A program made the translations under genes and the position numbers. Below, piece by piece: positions 1 through 7,053 of a stretch of 14,603 nucleotides of DNA. The notes beneath the pieces were generated by a model. It saw only the letters and a list, made by a program, of their open reading frames with translations. It was not told the origin of the DNA and searched no databases. Source of the DNA: Baffinella frigidus. Its lineage: Eukaryota > Cryptophyceae > Cryptomonadales > Baffinellaceae. How positions within the stretch are numbered: the first letter of the stretch is position 1; every line of letters starts with the position of its first letter. The stretch is from the NCBI GenBank assembly GCA_026770585.1, contig MU647319.1, positions 57,211 through 71,813 on the forward strand, given 5' to 3'.

Positions 1-310
1 CCCTCTACCGTCCCTCGGAGACAGACTGAGCGGGGTTTTACATGGACCGATCATAGTCTGGTAATGGCACGGGTTAGGCAATAACGGCGAACCCTCTTTC
101 ATAAATTCAGTAATCAGTAATCAACACACATCAGGACACTGTGATGCATCGATTTTCGAAGTACCCAATCTGGGTACCTCGTTTCTAAGTTGACACATTT
201 TGTGGGTAAATTGACTTTTGCAAAATCTCTGGCCTGGCAGTGCACTGTGATCCACGTGGATGTCGTTTTAAAAACGTTTTACAAACGGTGAAAATGTCGT
301 TACTCAAGGT
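1..310. other. Unassigned AT-rich sequence
   Basis: No gene, RNA gene or clear element was recognised. The only local structure is a short palindrome around 163-178 (TACCCAATCTGGGTA) and a homopolymer-rich stretch near 265-290. No reading frame here looks coding by composition. Confidence 0.4.
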
Positions 311-397
311 GCAGTGAACCTGCTAAATACAAATGTGTATCAACAACAGGTTATGACAGGCCTGGGATACCCACTCGAGACTGAAAGAGGGACTATT

Positions 398-471
398 TTT
401 ACAAGTCCTTTACAAAATTGTAATTTTTTACAAGTCCTTTACAAAATTAACTTTACAAGTCCTTTACAAGC
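398..471 (+). repeat. Short tandem repeat, about 3 copies
   Basis: The string ACAAGTCCTTTACAA occurs three times in direct orientation with AT-rich spacers of slightly different length. A 65-codon open frame across it is only a reading of the repeat and is not called as a gene. Confidence 0.8.
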
Positions 472-486
472 GAAAAGAAAAAAGAG

Positions 487-504
487 GGGTGTAGTAATTT
501 TCGT
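487..504 (+). repeat. Solitary copy of the GTAGTAATTTTCG core motif
   Basis: GTGTAGTAATTTTCG is found here outside any obvious hairpin. The same motif forms the inner core of the palindromic elements at 1446-1610, 1641-1773, 3890-4034, 11180-11321 and 14084-14252. This may be a relic of such an element. Confidence 0.55.
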
Positions 505-517
505 ACAATAGGGGCGT

Positions 518-559
518 TTGGTCACGTCCCCGCTCGAATTCGAACGGGGTCGTGACCAA
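518..559. repeat. Near-perfect 42-bp palindrome
   Basis: TTGGTCACG and CGTGACCAA form the outer arms, CCCCG/CGGGG the inner arms, and TCGAATTCGA the centre. GGTCACGT recurs at 1046, 4561 and, inverted, near 6645, so the outer arm belongs to a dispersed repeat. Confidence 0.75.
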
Positions 560-717
560 GCCTGCCCGTGACTGGTACTAACTTTAACAACCTCAAATTT
601 AAAATACTCCCATTTCCAGCCTCGAGTGGACGTCCGGCCCACTTCCGGGTATTTTTTTAAGTTGACAATACGACCCCAGCCCTTTAAGTTGACAACACGG
701 CTCCCGTTCCTTGCTCA

Positions 718-748
718 GTCACAGCCTCGGTGGGGGTGCATACATGGC
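718..748 (-). repeat. Dispersed module J (CCATGTATGCACCCCC type)
   Basis: A block of about 35 bp centred on GGGGGTGCATACATGGCGGC recurs at 11051-11083 in this orientation. It recurs inverted at 2441-2480, 2682-2721 and 3527-3560, and more degenerate at 5030-5065. Similar open-frame peptides at 711 and 11040 (HSLGGGAYMAAVL) come from this DNA repeat and are not evidence of protein homology. Confidence 0.7.
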
Positions 749-993
749 GGCCGTGTTGGAAGTAGTCAAGGCACCTCCCAACAAAACCAGGCGCTTTAGA
801 GTTTGTTACGAGACGGACCTCGCAACGAGGGCTGCGAAGGGACTTTCGGTAGATAATCCACCGATTTCCGTTATTGTATCCGCAGGAACCCCCATATATC
901 CTGACCGCATTGCCTACCGTAGGGCTGCCGTAACAAGTTTGTTGCGGAGACTGGCGCTGTCCCACACGAGGCTATCCATGCGAACAGATCCAT

Positions 994-1070
994 AAGTCAA
1001 TTATTGGATTGTTGCCCAGGAAACACGCCAAAAGTCAGCACATTGGTCACGTACCTGCACGCTTTCCGTG
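994..1070 (+). repeat. Dispersed 77-bp repeat H, copy 1
   Basis: Direct repeat of 6958-7034. It contains AAACACGCCAAAAGTCAGCA followed by ACGTACCTGCACGCTTTCCG. The two copies differ by scattered substitutions and a small indel. The function is unknown and neither copy is coding. Confidence 0.8.
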
Positions 1071-1177
1071 TAGCTTCCCCCACAAACCCCTAAAACGTCC
1101 ATTTATTCTGGTCGCCTGATTAGCATCGTGTGGTCATAACCTCTTGTTGATACGGATTTGTATGCTGCAGTTTCAAT

Positions 1178-1364
1178 GCGCTTTGATAAAACAAGGTGCT
1201 TTAGAGTGTGTTACAGAGACGGGCCTCGCAGCAAGGCAAAATGGCTCCAGGTCCTTAATACGTTTCTCATTTTTAAAATAAATTTAAAATAAATCAAAGT
1301 CCAAAAGCTTTTGGACTTCGTACAGAGACGGGCTCTAAAAGCTCCCTGTTTTATCAAAAGGCCT
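1178..1364. repeat. Imperfect palindromic element
   Basis: The left arm TTTGATAAAACAAGGTGC... (about 1180) is inverted at 1330-1364 (...CTGTTTTATCAAA). A small internal hairpin AAGTCCAAAAGCTTTTGGAC lies near 1298-1318. The flanks contain GACGGGCCTCGCA-like strings also seen at about 815 and 1990. Probably a degraded MITE. Confidence 0.55.
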
Positions 1365-1445
1365 CTACGGGTTTCGGGCTCAGGGGTTTGAAGGGTTGGG
1401 GCTCGCAACCTGAAGGGTTGGGGGTCGGGTGCGTGTGCTGATCTC

Positions 1446-1610
1446 ATATGAAAACGGTTTTAATTTAAAACTTCTGGGTAATGAAATTTACTACACAGCA
1501 TGACCTTTATTAGTAATATCAAAGCATTTGTGTAATAATTTTCGTTGATTCCAAAGGTTTTAAATTAAAAACGTTTTCGGTTTTTAATTAAAACCGCTAT
1601 CTCACGGTCA
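1446..1610. mobile_element. Family C palindromic MITE, copy C1
   Basis: Arms of the type ATCTCATATGAAAACGG plus TTTTAATTTAAAA flank an inner core of GAAATTTACTACACA and its inverse GTGTAATAATTTTCGTTG. The same arms and core occur at 3890-4034. The right arm carries an extra AT-rich duplication (TTTTTAATTAAAACC). No transposase is present, so it is a non-autonomous element. Confidence 0.7.
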
Positions 1611-1640
1611 AGATCTCACTTTGTACGGAGACGCGTTCAT

Positions 1641-1773
1641 CTCCACAAAGGTATTGATTAATTGCTTTTGGCGCAACGAAATTTACTACACAAATGCTTT
1701 ACTATTACTTTTATGAGCAGATCGTGTAGTAATTTTCGTTGCCCAAAAGCAATTAATCAATACTTCTATGGAG
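1641..1773. mobile_element. Family C palindromic MITE, copy C2 (different arms)
   Basis: The arms GTATTGATTAATTGCTTTTG and CAAAAGCAATTAATCAATAC are exact inverse complements. They surround the core CAACGAAATTTACTACAC... and GTGTAGTAATTTTCGTTG. The core matches C1 and C3, but the arms are unrelated to them. Confidence 0.8.
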
Positions 1774-2076
1774 ATTAGCGTGAGGGGTCGCCCGGACCAG
1801 TAGCTCAATACACCGAGGTGCTATTCAAGTATCTCCTTTCAATGGCAAAATGGCTCCAGTTCCTTAAAACACGGTATTTTTTAGAGCCTCTGGGAGGCGA
1901 CACGCGAGAGCAGAAAGATGCTCTAGAGAGTCACCTACCCAGAGTCATATATCACCGAGTATACAACAGTATACGAAGATTAACGCAGACGGGGCTCGCA
2001 ACCTGCTCGTGGGTGCGAGTGCTGATCTTCACCGCGATGTCGAGCGGCGTCAGCTGAGACCCGTCCTGTGCAGGTT
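1774..2076. other. Intergenic sequence, no gene recognised
   Basis: Contains CAAAATGGCTCCAG (about 1847), shared with about 1238, and a GGCGTCAGCTGAGACCCGTCC string (split copy near 2046) related to the head of the GA-rich module at 2205. No coding signal was seen. Confidence 0.4.
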
Positions 2077-2165
2077 TCATCCGGGAACATGTTTAATTTG
2101 AAAGAAAACGGACTAGCAAACCGGATTCTGCCCTAATTAAATCTACTTAGGGCCCTAATTGATCT
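2077..2165 (+). repeat. Dispersed repeat F, copy F1
   Basis: TCATCCGGGAACATGTTTAA begins a block that is present in inverted orientation at 5191-5301. Shared parts include CCGGATTCTGCCC/GGGCTAGAATCCGG and ACTTAGGGCCCTAATT. The two copies face each other about 3 kb apart. Confidence 0.75.
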
Positions 2166-2232
2166 TGTTCCAACTCCTATGAACACGTGGGGATCTGTTT
2201 TTTTGCGGCGTCAGCTGCGATCCGTCCTGTAC

Positions 2233-2389
2233 CAGAAGAGAGAGAGAGAGAGAGGGAGGGAGAGAGCGAGAGAGAGAGGGAGAGGGAGAGGGAGAGAGAG
2301 AGGGGCAGAGAGAGAGCGAGAGAGAGGGAGAGAGAGGGAGGGAGGGAGGGAGAGGGAGAGGGAGAGGGAGAGAGCGAGCGAGCGAGCGA

Positions 2390-2420
<31 letters not shown>

Positions 2421-2853
2421 GCCGTCAGTACTACGAACACGGCCACCATGTATGCACCCCCCCCACAAAGGCTGTGTCTGATGTCAAGCGGCGTCAGCTA
2501 CGACCCGTCCTGTACCAGAGGAGAGGGGGAGAGAGCGAGAGAGAGGGAGAAAGAGAGAGAGAGGGGGGGGGAGAGAGGGGCAGAGAGAGAGAGAGCGAGA
2601 GAGAGAGGGGGGGGGAGAGAGAGCGAGCGAGCGAGCAAGTGAGAGAGAGAGAGAGAGAGAGGCCGTCAGTACTACGAACACGGCCACCATGTATGCACCC
2701 CCCCCACAAAGGCTGTGTCTGATGTCAAGCGGCGTCAGCTACGACCCGTCCTGTACCAGAGGAGAGGGGGAGAGAGCGAGAGAGAGGGAGAAAGAGAGAG
2801 AGAGGGGGGGGGAGAGAGGGGCAGAGAGAGAGAGAGCGAGAGAGAGAGAGAGA
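2233..2853 (+). repeat. GA-rich microsatellite inside a 241-bp tandem duplication
   Basis: Long (GA)n, GAGGG and GAGC runs with a (TG)n stretch at about 2390-2409. Segment 2421-2609 is repeated almost exactly at 2662-2850 (period 241 bp), including module J and a GGCGTCAGCTACGACCCGTC head. Arg-Glu or Ser-Leu open frames across it are low-complexity readings and are not called as genes. Confidence 0.9.
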
Positions 2854-2884
2854 CCGTCAGCACTATGCGCGTCGCCGTCCTGTA

Positions 2885-3039
2885 CAGGGGTACCTCGCTC
2901 ATAAGAAACCGCCCCCCCCTAGGACCCTACAATAGGCCCATGCCGCCCCCCCCCCCAGGACCCTACAGTAGGCCCATGCCTAGGGCCCTCTGGTGGTCCT
3001 AGGGGGGGGGGGGGGGTTCTTACGAGCGAGGTACCCCTG
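2885..3039. mobile_element. Family B palindromic MITE, copy B1 (internally duplicated)
   Basis: Terminal inverted repeats CAGGGGTACCTCGCTC and GAGCGAGGTACCCCTG are flanked by TA on both sides (2883-2884, 3040-3041), consistent with TA target duplication as in Tc1/mariner-type MITEs. At 155 bp it exceeds the 118-bp family length. The inner AGGACCCTACAATAGGCCC block is duplicated and the C and G runs are expanded. Confidence 0.88.
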
Positions 3040-3102
3040 TACAGGTTAGGGTTTAGGGTTTGGGAGTTCGAGTGGGTTCAGGGATAAGGCTGCGCCACGG
3101 CT

Positions 3103-3432
3103 CTCGCACGTGCAGAGAGAGAGACCAGTGTTGATGCCAAAACGGTCCGACTACAAAATTTCGGATCCGGGTATTCCAAAACGGCCCGACTACAAAATTT
3201 CGGATCCGGGTACAATTTCATCCCGGTGAGTATTCCTCAGAAATACGATTTTGGTGTATCTTACAGGGTAGAAATAAGACATTCGCCTATCTAGCCTTCG
3301 TTTATAGCCTTAAGATACACCAAAATAGAATCGGAGATCCCCGAAATCGTATTTCTCAGAAATACTCGTCTGGATAAAAAAATCTTTTTCCTTTCGTTTT
3401 GGCATCAACAACAGTCTCTCTCTGCACGTGAG
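3103..3432. mobile_element. Large palindromic element with nested inverted repeats
   Basis: The outer arms CTCGCACGTGCAGAGAGAGA and TCTCTCTCTGCACGTGAG continue into TTGATGCCAAAAC/GTTTTGGCATCAA. An inner pair TTTTGGTGTATCTTA/TAAGATACACCAAAA and a CAGAAATACGATTT-type pair lie inside. The left side carries a 39-bp tandem duplication (3137-3175, 3176-3213) containing ACAAAATTTCGGATCCGGGT. No coding capacity. Confidence 0.75.
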
Positions 3433-3481
3433 CGGTATTTTTTTTAGAGTTTAGCGGATGTTTGTTTTTAGAGTTGAGCGG

Positions 3482-3510
3482 AGTGCCTTCTTATGAGCGA
3501 GGTACCCCTT
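3482..3510 (-). repeat. Solitary family B terminus
   Basis: TTCTTATGAGCGAGGTACCC matches the right inverted terminus of family B, but no left partner is visible nearby. It is probably a truncated copy. Confidence 0.6.
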
Positions 3511-3718
3511 TATTACTCCGGACCCGGCCGCCATGCATCCACCCCCGCCGATGCTATAACCCCTAAGCGATAAGACCTAGGACCCTACGGTAGGCAACCC
3601 GTAGGGGCATAGGGGGGTTACTACGGATAAGGTAACCTTTTTGCCTAGGGCAGGACGCGCACGCTCTGTGGAGAGCGCACTGAGTCGCGTCTGCAGCTAC
3701 CACTAGCCTTTGGAGGTA

Positions 3719-3822
3719 GCTCAAATAGTGCTCTGGGGCATTTTCGATTTACCTTGGATCGGGGTCAAAAGTGACCCCGGTCCAAGGTGAAATCGAAGAC
3801 CTTCCAGGGCACTATTTGAGCC
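3719..3822. repeat. 104-bp hairpin element
   Basis: The arms GCTCAAATAGTGC and GCACTATTTGAGC continue through GATTTACCTTGGATC-type sequence to the centre GGGGTCAAAAGTGACCCC. Pairing is close to complete, with small bulges. The family is not recognised. Confidence 0.8.
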
Positions 3823-3889
3823 AGTTGGGAGGGCTGGTGGTACGTCGGAGTAGGACCTATGCAGAGGGGTGAGGCCCGGCACCTCACAC

Positions 3890-4034
3890 AATCTCATATG
3901 AAAACGGGTTTGATTTAAACCCTTAGGAATCAATGCAAATTACTACACGAATGCTTTAATATCACTAATAATGATCATGCTGTGTAGTAAATTTCGTTGC
4001 CCGGAAGTTTTAAATTAAAACCGTTTTCATGTGA
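3890..4034. mobile_element. Family C palindromic MITE, copy C3
   Basis: The arms ATCTCATATGAAAACGG and CCGTTTTCATGTGA match C1. The core AAATTACTACACGAATGC...GTGTAGTAAATTTCGTTG is at about 3936-3999, with ATATCACTAATAATGAT at the centre. Confidence 0.78.
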
Positions 4035-4054
4035 CCTCTAGGCGTTGTGTGACA

Positions 4055-4076
4055 CCCTATTGTCGAAATGGGCTCC
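4055..4076 (+). repeat. Partial copy of the 4186-4396 hairpin terminus
   Basis: CCTATTGTCGAAATGGGCTC matches the terminus of the large hairpin that follows. It is followed by CTAAACCCTAAACC, a short telomere-like TTTAGGG run on the opposite strand. Confidence 0.65.
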
Positions 4077-4185
4077 TAAACCCTAAACCTTTTTATTGAA
4101 TGGGTATTTCAATTTACGTGCCCCTATTCGGAACCAGAGCGTTTGCATTAGAAAGTAGTGTAGGCTAGCTCCTTCAACTCCAACC

Positions 4186-4396
4186 CTTATTGTCGAAATG
4201 GGCTCCGCGCGGAAAAAATCGAGGTCAGGTCAGCAACACTTTTTTTTTTTTTGCCTTTTTGTGTCATCTTATGGGTGGGAGATGCTATTTTGAGATAAAA
4301 ACCATGCCTAAGATAGCATAAAAGTCCATTTTTTGGAAATTTTCCTGATTTCTTGACCTGACCTCGATTCCGCGCGGAGCCCATTTCGACAATAGG
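4186..4396. mobile_element. 211-bp palindromic element
   Basis: The outer arms TATTGTCGAAATGGGCTCCG and CGGAGCCCATTTCGACAATA are exact inverse complements and extend through CGAGGTCAGGTCA/TGACCTGACCTCG. The loop holds a T-run (about 4240-4252). No transposase is present; a recent hairpin-type MITE is the simplest reading. Confidence 0.8.
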
Positions 4397-4486
4397 ACGT
4401 AAACGCTAGCCGTGGCGGTTTTCCTATCTGTTGGCGCCGAAACCAACGAAACAATCTCAAAGGTTGACGACGTTGCGGCTCCACAC

Positions 4487-4693
4487 GGTGGACTACGAAC
4501 CTTTCATCAAAAGTCAACCCGCCTTGATGCAATTGACTTGAGAGATTTTCTGGTGCAATTTGGTCACGTAACACCCTGGAATCCAGGCCCATCGAATCCC
4601 TCGAAGCCCACCATGTGGTTACTATTGTAGATTTCGGGCTAAGTCAATTGCATCAAGGCGGGTTGACTTTTGATGAAAGGTTCGTAGTCCACC
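4487..4693. mobile_element. 207-bp element with perfect 53-bp inverted arms
   Basis: Positions 4487-4539 and 4641-4693 are perfect inverse complements over 53 bp by eye (GGTGGACTACGAACC... / ...GGTTCGTAGTCCACC). The loop carries a GGTCACGTAACACC...CCCTCGAAGCCCACC block that recurs inverted at about 6582-6675. A piece of the arm (GTTGACTTTTGATGAACG, CGTAGTCCACCG) recurs near 6697-6728. Confidence 0.88.
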
Positions 4694-4875
4694 GCTAGGA
4701 ACTGTGGGCTTCGAGGGACCGTGTGGGAGGACACCTGCCAGACTCTATCTCAAAAATGTGTTTGAAACTACACCGTGGTGGTATTCACAATCTAAAAGAC
4801 CCGTCCTATACGAGAAGAGAGAGAGGTCGTTAGTAACCCCACCGACCAACTCGGCCTGACACCATGTTAATGGGG

Positions 4876-5025
4876 TAACGGCCTGAAAATGGGGTAGTTA
4901 GGCCTACGGCATTGCCTAGGACCTCCTACCGTATGCCGAGACTTTTTGGTCCTAGGATCCCTCGGCCTACGGTAGGAGGTCCTTGGCAATGCTGTATGCC
5001 TAACTACCCCATTTTCAGGCCGTTA
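4876..5025. mobile_element. 150-bp palindromic element
   Basis: The arms TAACGGCCTGAAAATGGGGT and ACCCCATTTTCAGGCCGTTA are inverse complements, continued inward by GGTAGTTAGGC.../...GCCTAACTACC and CCTCCTACCGTA/TACGGTAGGAGG. The CCTACCGTA word is shared with several other element families in the window. Confidence 0.8.
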
Positions 5026-5140
5026 GCCTATGAATGTATGCAACCCCGCCGAGGCTGTGTCGAAGTAGGACTGCAAGCTGACCTCGGACCAGCAACCCTC
5101 AACCAGCAACCCCCAACACTCAACCTCCAACCCCACTCAC

Positions 5141-5178
5141 CTCAGACCAACATATGGCGTCGACGTCGGTGTTCATAG
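5141..5178 (-). pseudogene. Truncated 3' copy of ankyrin exon 5
   Basis: On the minus strand this reads DVDAICWSE followed by GTGAGT, a better donor than that of the intact exon at 5310-5370 (DVNAICWSE then GTGCGC). The 5' part of the exon and its acceptor are missing. It lies downstream of the intact copy in gene direction. Confidence 0.7.
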
Positions 5179-5190
5179 GAGGTGGAAGAA

Positions 5191-5301
5191 GATTAATTAG
5201 GGCCCTAAGTAAATTCAATTAGGGCCCTAAGTAAATTCAATTAGGGCTAGAATCCGGTTTGGTAGGACATTTTCTTTTAAAGTAAACATGTTCCCGGATG
5301 A
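5191..5301 (-). repeat. Dispersed repeat F, copy F2
   Basis: Inverted copy of 2077-2165, ending in TGTTCCCGGATGA. It differs from F1 by a 23-bp tandem duplication (5195-5217, 5218-5240) containing AATTAGGGCCCTAAGTAAAT. It sits just 3' of ankyrin exon 5 in gene direction. Confidence 0.75.
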
Positions 5302-5309
5302 GAGCGCAC

Positions 5310-5370
5310 CTCGGACCAACAGATGGCGTTAACGTCGGCGCCAGCTCCGATGAGCGTCTCTACCCCCTCG
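5310..5370 (-). CDS. Secreted-type ankyrin-repeat protein, exon 5 (last exon recognised)
   Basis: This 61-nt exon encodes EGVETLIGAGADVNAICWSE, the second helix and loop of an ankyrin repeat (LIGAGADVNA fits the family LLxxGADVN pattern). The acceptor is GGTGCAG just above 5370 and the donor is GTGCGC just below 5310. It enters with one base that completes the last codon of exon 4 and leaves in phase 0. Joined to exon 4 it gives APLH-C-EGVETLI, about eight residues shorter than a normal repeat, so a small exon may be missing in between or the repeat may be shortened. No following exon was identified. A truncated copy lies at 5141-5178. Confidence 0.72.
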
Positions 5371-5400
5371 CTGCACCCGTTCATGAACAGGAACCTGCCC

Positions 5401-5707
5401 CAGGGTGTAGGGTTCAGGGTGTAGGGTGTAGGGTGTAGGGTTTGGGGTTCAGGGTGTAAGGTTCAGGGTGCAGGGTGCAGGGTGCAGGGTGTAGGGTGTA
5501 GGGTGTAGGGTTCAGGGTGTAGGGTTCAGGGTGTAGGGTGTAGGGTGTAGGGTGTAGGGTGTAGGGTGTAGGGTGTAGGATGTAGGGTGTAGGGTGTAGG
5601 TTGTAGGGTGTAGGGTGTAGGGTGTAGGGTTCAGGGTGTAGGGTGTAGGGTGTAGGGTGTAGGGTGTAGGGTGTAGGGTGTAGGATGTAGGGTGTAGGGT
5701 GTAGGGT
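5401..5707 (+). repeat. TGTAGGG heptamer minisatellite, G-rich strand
   Basis: About 43 tandem 7-mers, mostly TGTAGGG with variants TTCAGGG, TGCAGGG and TTTGGGG. It resembles degenerate Arabidopsis-type TTTAGGG telomeric DNA. It lies inside intron 4 of the ankyrin gene. Open frames through it (TLHPTPY repeats) are not coding. Confidence 0.92.
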
Positions 5708-5742
5708 GGCCAGTGAAAAGATTTGAGGGGCGCCTCGCCAAG

Positions 5743-5858
5743 CCTACACCCTACACCCCACACCCTACACCCTACACCCTACACCCTACACCCTATGCCC
5801 TACACCCTACACCCTACATCCCAAACACTACACCCTCAACCCCAAACCCTCAACCCTG
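5743..5858 (-). repeat. CCCTACA heptamer minisatellite, inverted partner
   Basis: About 16 units of CCCTACA and variants (CCCTCAA, CCCAAAC). They are the inverse complement of the array at 5401-5707 across a 35-bp spacer. The pair forms a large potential hairpin. Confidence 0.88.
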
Positions 5859-5887
5859 GACGACAAACCCTGGTACAAGTAGAGGGA

Positions 5888-5925
5888 CCAATCGCCGGTG
5901 GTTCGGAGGTCCACGTCCTTGCCGG
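5888..5925 (-). pseudogene. Truncated copy of ankyrin exon 4
   Basis: The minus strand reads KDVDLRTTGDWSLY against NVDLRTTGDRSLAM in the intact exon at 5997-6089. Homology stops before the donor. It lies downstream of the intact exon in gene direction. Confidence 0.7.
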
Positions 5926-5996
5926 GGTCATGGTGTAGGGTCTGGGGTTCAGGGTTTGGGGTGGGGGGGTTAGGGGTGTCGGGTGTGAGGTTCCAC

Positions 5997-6089
5997 CAGT
6001 GGAGAGGCGCCATGGCGAGGGAGCGATCGCCCGTAGTTCGGAGGTCCACGTTCGCTCCCGCGTCGACCAGAACCTTCGCCACATCCATG
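5997..6089 (-). CDS. Secreted-type ankyrin-repeat protein, exon 4
   Basis: This 93-nt exon encodes MDVAKVLVDAGANVDLRTTG followed by DRSLAMAPLH. DVAKVLVDAGANVDLRT is a textbook ankyrin helix-loop segment and APLH begins the next repeat. The acceptor is GGTGGCAG at about 6090-6097; the donor, GTGGAA below 5997, is weak. Phase is strong evidence: exon 3 ends with two bases (AG) and exon 4 starts with one (C), giving Ser and the continuous repeat TPLHLSSIKHSMDVAKVL, which has exactly the spacing of the TPLHLAAxxGHxDVAKLL consensus. The acceptor abuts the end of the palindromic element at 6093-6243. Downstream, intron 4 is filled by heptamer arrays. Partial copies occur at 5888-5925 and 6362-6377. 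Confidence 0.85.
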
Positions 6090-6092
6090 CTG

Positions 6093-6243
6093 CCACCAAC
6101 CCTCACAGCCTGAGCAAATCGTCGAATTCGAGGTTCACGTATGTCCCTTGGAGGCCGCCGGATTCCGGCGTCCGTGGAGCCATTTTGCCTTGAAATGGAA
6201 AACCGAAACCCGTCGATTTGCTCAGCGTGTGAGGGTTGGTGGT
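6093..6243. mobile_element. 151-bp palindromic element abutting ankyrin exon 4
   Basis: The left arm CCACCAACCCTCACAGCC...TGAGCAAATCG is inverted at 6214-6242 (CGATTTGCTCA...GAGGGTTGGTGG). Its left terminus supplies the GGTTGGTGG that directly precedes the CAG acceptor of exon 4 on the minus strand. The loop contains GGAGCCATTTTGCC. Confidence 0.78.
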
Positions 6244-6361
6244 GCGAACCCACCGAAACAACCTCAAACGTTGACGATGCGGGCACGAAAGCTGGTCAAC
6301 GTTTGGCCATTGTTCGATTGTTTTCGAGGACAACACATGCAAAAAACCAGCGCATTGGCCC

Positions 6362-6377
6362 CATCCATGCTGCCACC
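6362..6377 (-). pseudogene. 5' stub of ankyrin exon 4 with acceptor
   Basis: CATCCATGCTGCCACC repeats 6082-6097 exactly. On the minus strand it gives GGTGGCAG followed by CATGGATG, that is, the acceptor and first nine bases of exon 4. It lies upstream of the intact exon in gene direction. Confidence 0.6.
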
Positions 6378-6385
6378 CGCACACG

Positions 6386-6441
6386 CTTATCCGGGGAAAG
6401 CTATTTTTCTTTCTTTTGATGGCAACGAAAATTACTACAGT
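6386..6441 (+). mobile_element. Half copy of a family C MITE (C5)
   Basis: TTATCCGGGGAAAGCTATTT, TTTTGATGGCAACG and AAAATTACTACA match the left half of C4 (11180-11240). The right half is absent; other repeat sequence follows. Confidence 0.7.
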
Positions 6442-6528
6442 TGACTTGGCTGAAATCTTGTGGCTCGGAGTGAAGTCTCGCCGCGGAAACCTCACTCTGA
6501 TCAGTTGGGTTGACTGTGGGACTATTCT

Positions 6529-6582
6529 CAAGTTGCCGTGCTGGGGTTGCGGTACAAACCCGTCAAATTTGGAGCGGCCAGA
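6529..6582 (+). repeat. Dispersed core G, copy 1
   Basis: TTCTCAAGTTGCCGTGCTGG, GCGGTACAAACCCGTCAA and TTTGGAGCGG recur at 14433-14488 and within 14316-14357, and inverted at 10108-10162. The copies lie inside or beside different palindromes. Confidence 0.7.
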
Positions 6583-6733
6583 CACGGCGGCACGCCACTC
6601 GGTGGGCTTCGAGGGTTTCGCTGACCCCGGATTCCGGGGTGTTACGTGACCAATTTGCATTAGAAAAATCCTTCAAGTTGATTGTCTTCAGGTAAGTTGA
6701 CTTTTGATGAACGTCTCGTAGTCCACCGTGTTG

Positions 6734-6907
6734 TAGAGCGCTGTGCAGAGAAGTTGGCCACCGAAAAATGGGAAAATGGGGAAATTGGAGCCATTTTGTC
6801 CACTTTTGAGAAATTCATGGTACTAAATTTCTCAAAAGTTGACAAATGGCTCCAATTTCTCGATTTTCCGTTACTTCCCGTGGCCAACTTCTCTGCACAG
6901 CGCTCTA
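6734..6907. mobile_element. 174-bp palindromic element
   Basis: The outer arms TAGAGCGCTGTGCAGAGAAG and CTTCTCTGCACAGCGCTCTA are exact inverse complements, followed by TTGGCCAC/GTGGCCAA and inner arms TTGGAGCCATTTTGTC.../...GACAAATGGCTCCAA. It lies in intron 3 of the ankyrin gene. Confidence 0.85.
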
Positions 6908-6957
6908 GCAGGGCCGCGACGGGCCATCTGGGGGGGTACCTTTGAGATGAGATTCCC

Positions 6958-7034
6958 AAGTCAATCATTGGATTATCGCTCAGGAAACACGCCAAAAGTC
7001 AGCAATTAGTCACGTACCTGCACGCTTTCCGTGC
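6958..7034 (+). repeat. Dispersed 77-bp repeat H, copy 2
   Basis: Direct copy of 994-1070 with scattered differences (AATCATTGGATTATCGCTC against AATTATTGGATTGTTGCCC). It is intronic in the ankyrin gene. Confidence 0.8.
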
Positions 7035-7053
7035 AGGCTTTTCCACGCTCTAC

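Noticed and set aside
711-995. 94-codon plus-strand frame starting MLSHSLGGGAYMAAVL
   Set aside because: Its N-terminal part is module J, found in noncoding contexts elsewhere. A near-equal frame is open on the opposite strand and no family resemblance was seen.
2179-2904. Long Arg/Glu- or Ser/Leu-rich open frames on both strands
   Set aside because: They are readings of (GA)n and related microsatellite DNA, open in several frames at once, with no unique sequence.
1446-4034. CRISPR array from regularly recurring palindromes
   Set aside because: Units are unevenly spaced, each is a long hairpin with its own flanks, and the genes are spliced eukaryotic ones.
5512-5763. Open frame with TLHPTPY peptide repeats
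   Set aside because: It is a direct translation of the TGTAGGG heptamer array; a 7-bp unit repeated three times gives a 7-residue peptide repeat whatever the coding status.
5401-5858. Chromosome end or end-to-end telomere fusion
   Set aside because: The repeat is TGTAGGG rather than a canonical telomere unit and lies between in-phase ankyrin exons, so a local intronic minisatellite inversion is simpler.
6103-6660. 185-codon minus-strand frame, the longest in the window
   Set aside because: It runs through the 6093-6243 palindrome, the half family C element, core G and another dispersed repeat. Overlapping frames are open on the plus strand and no domain is visible.
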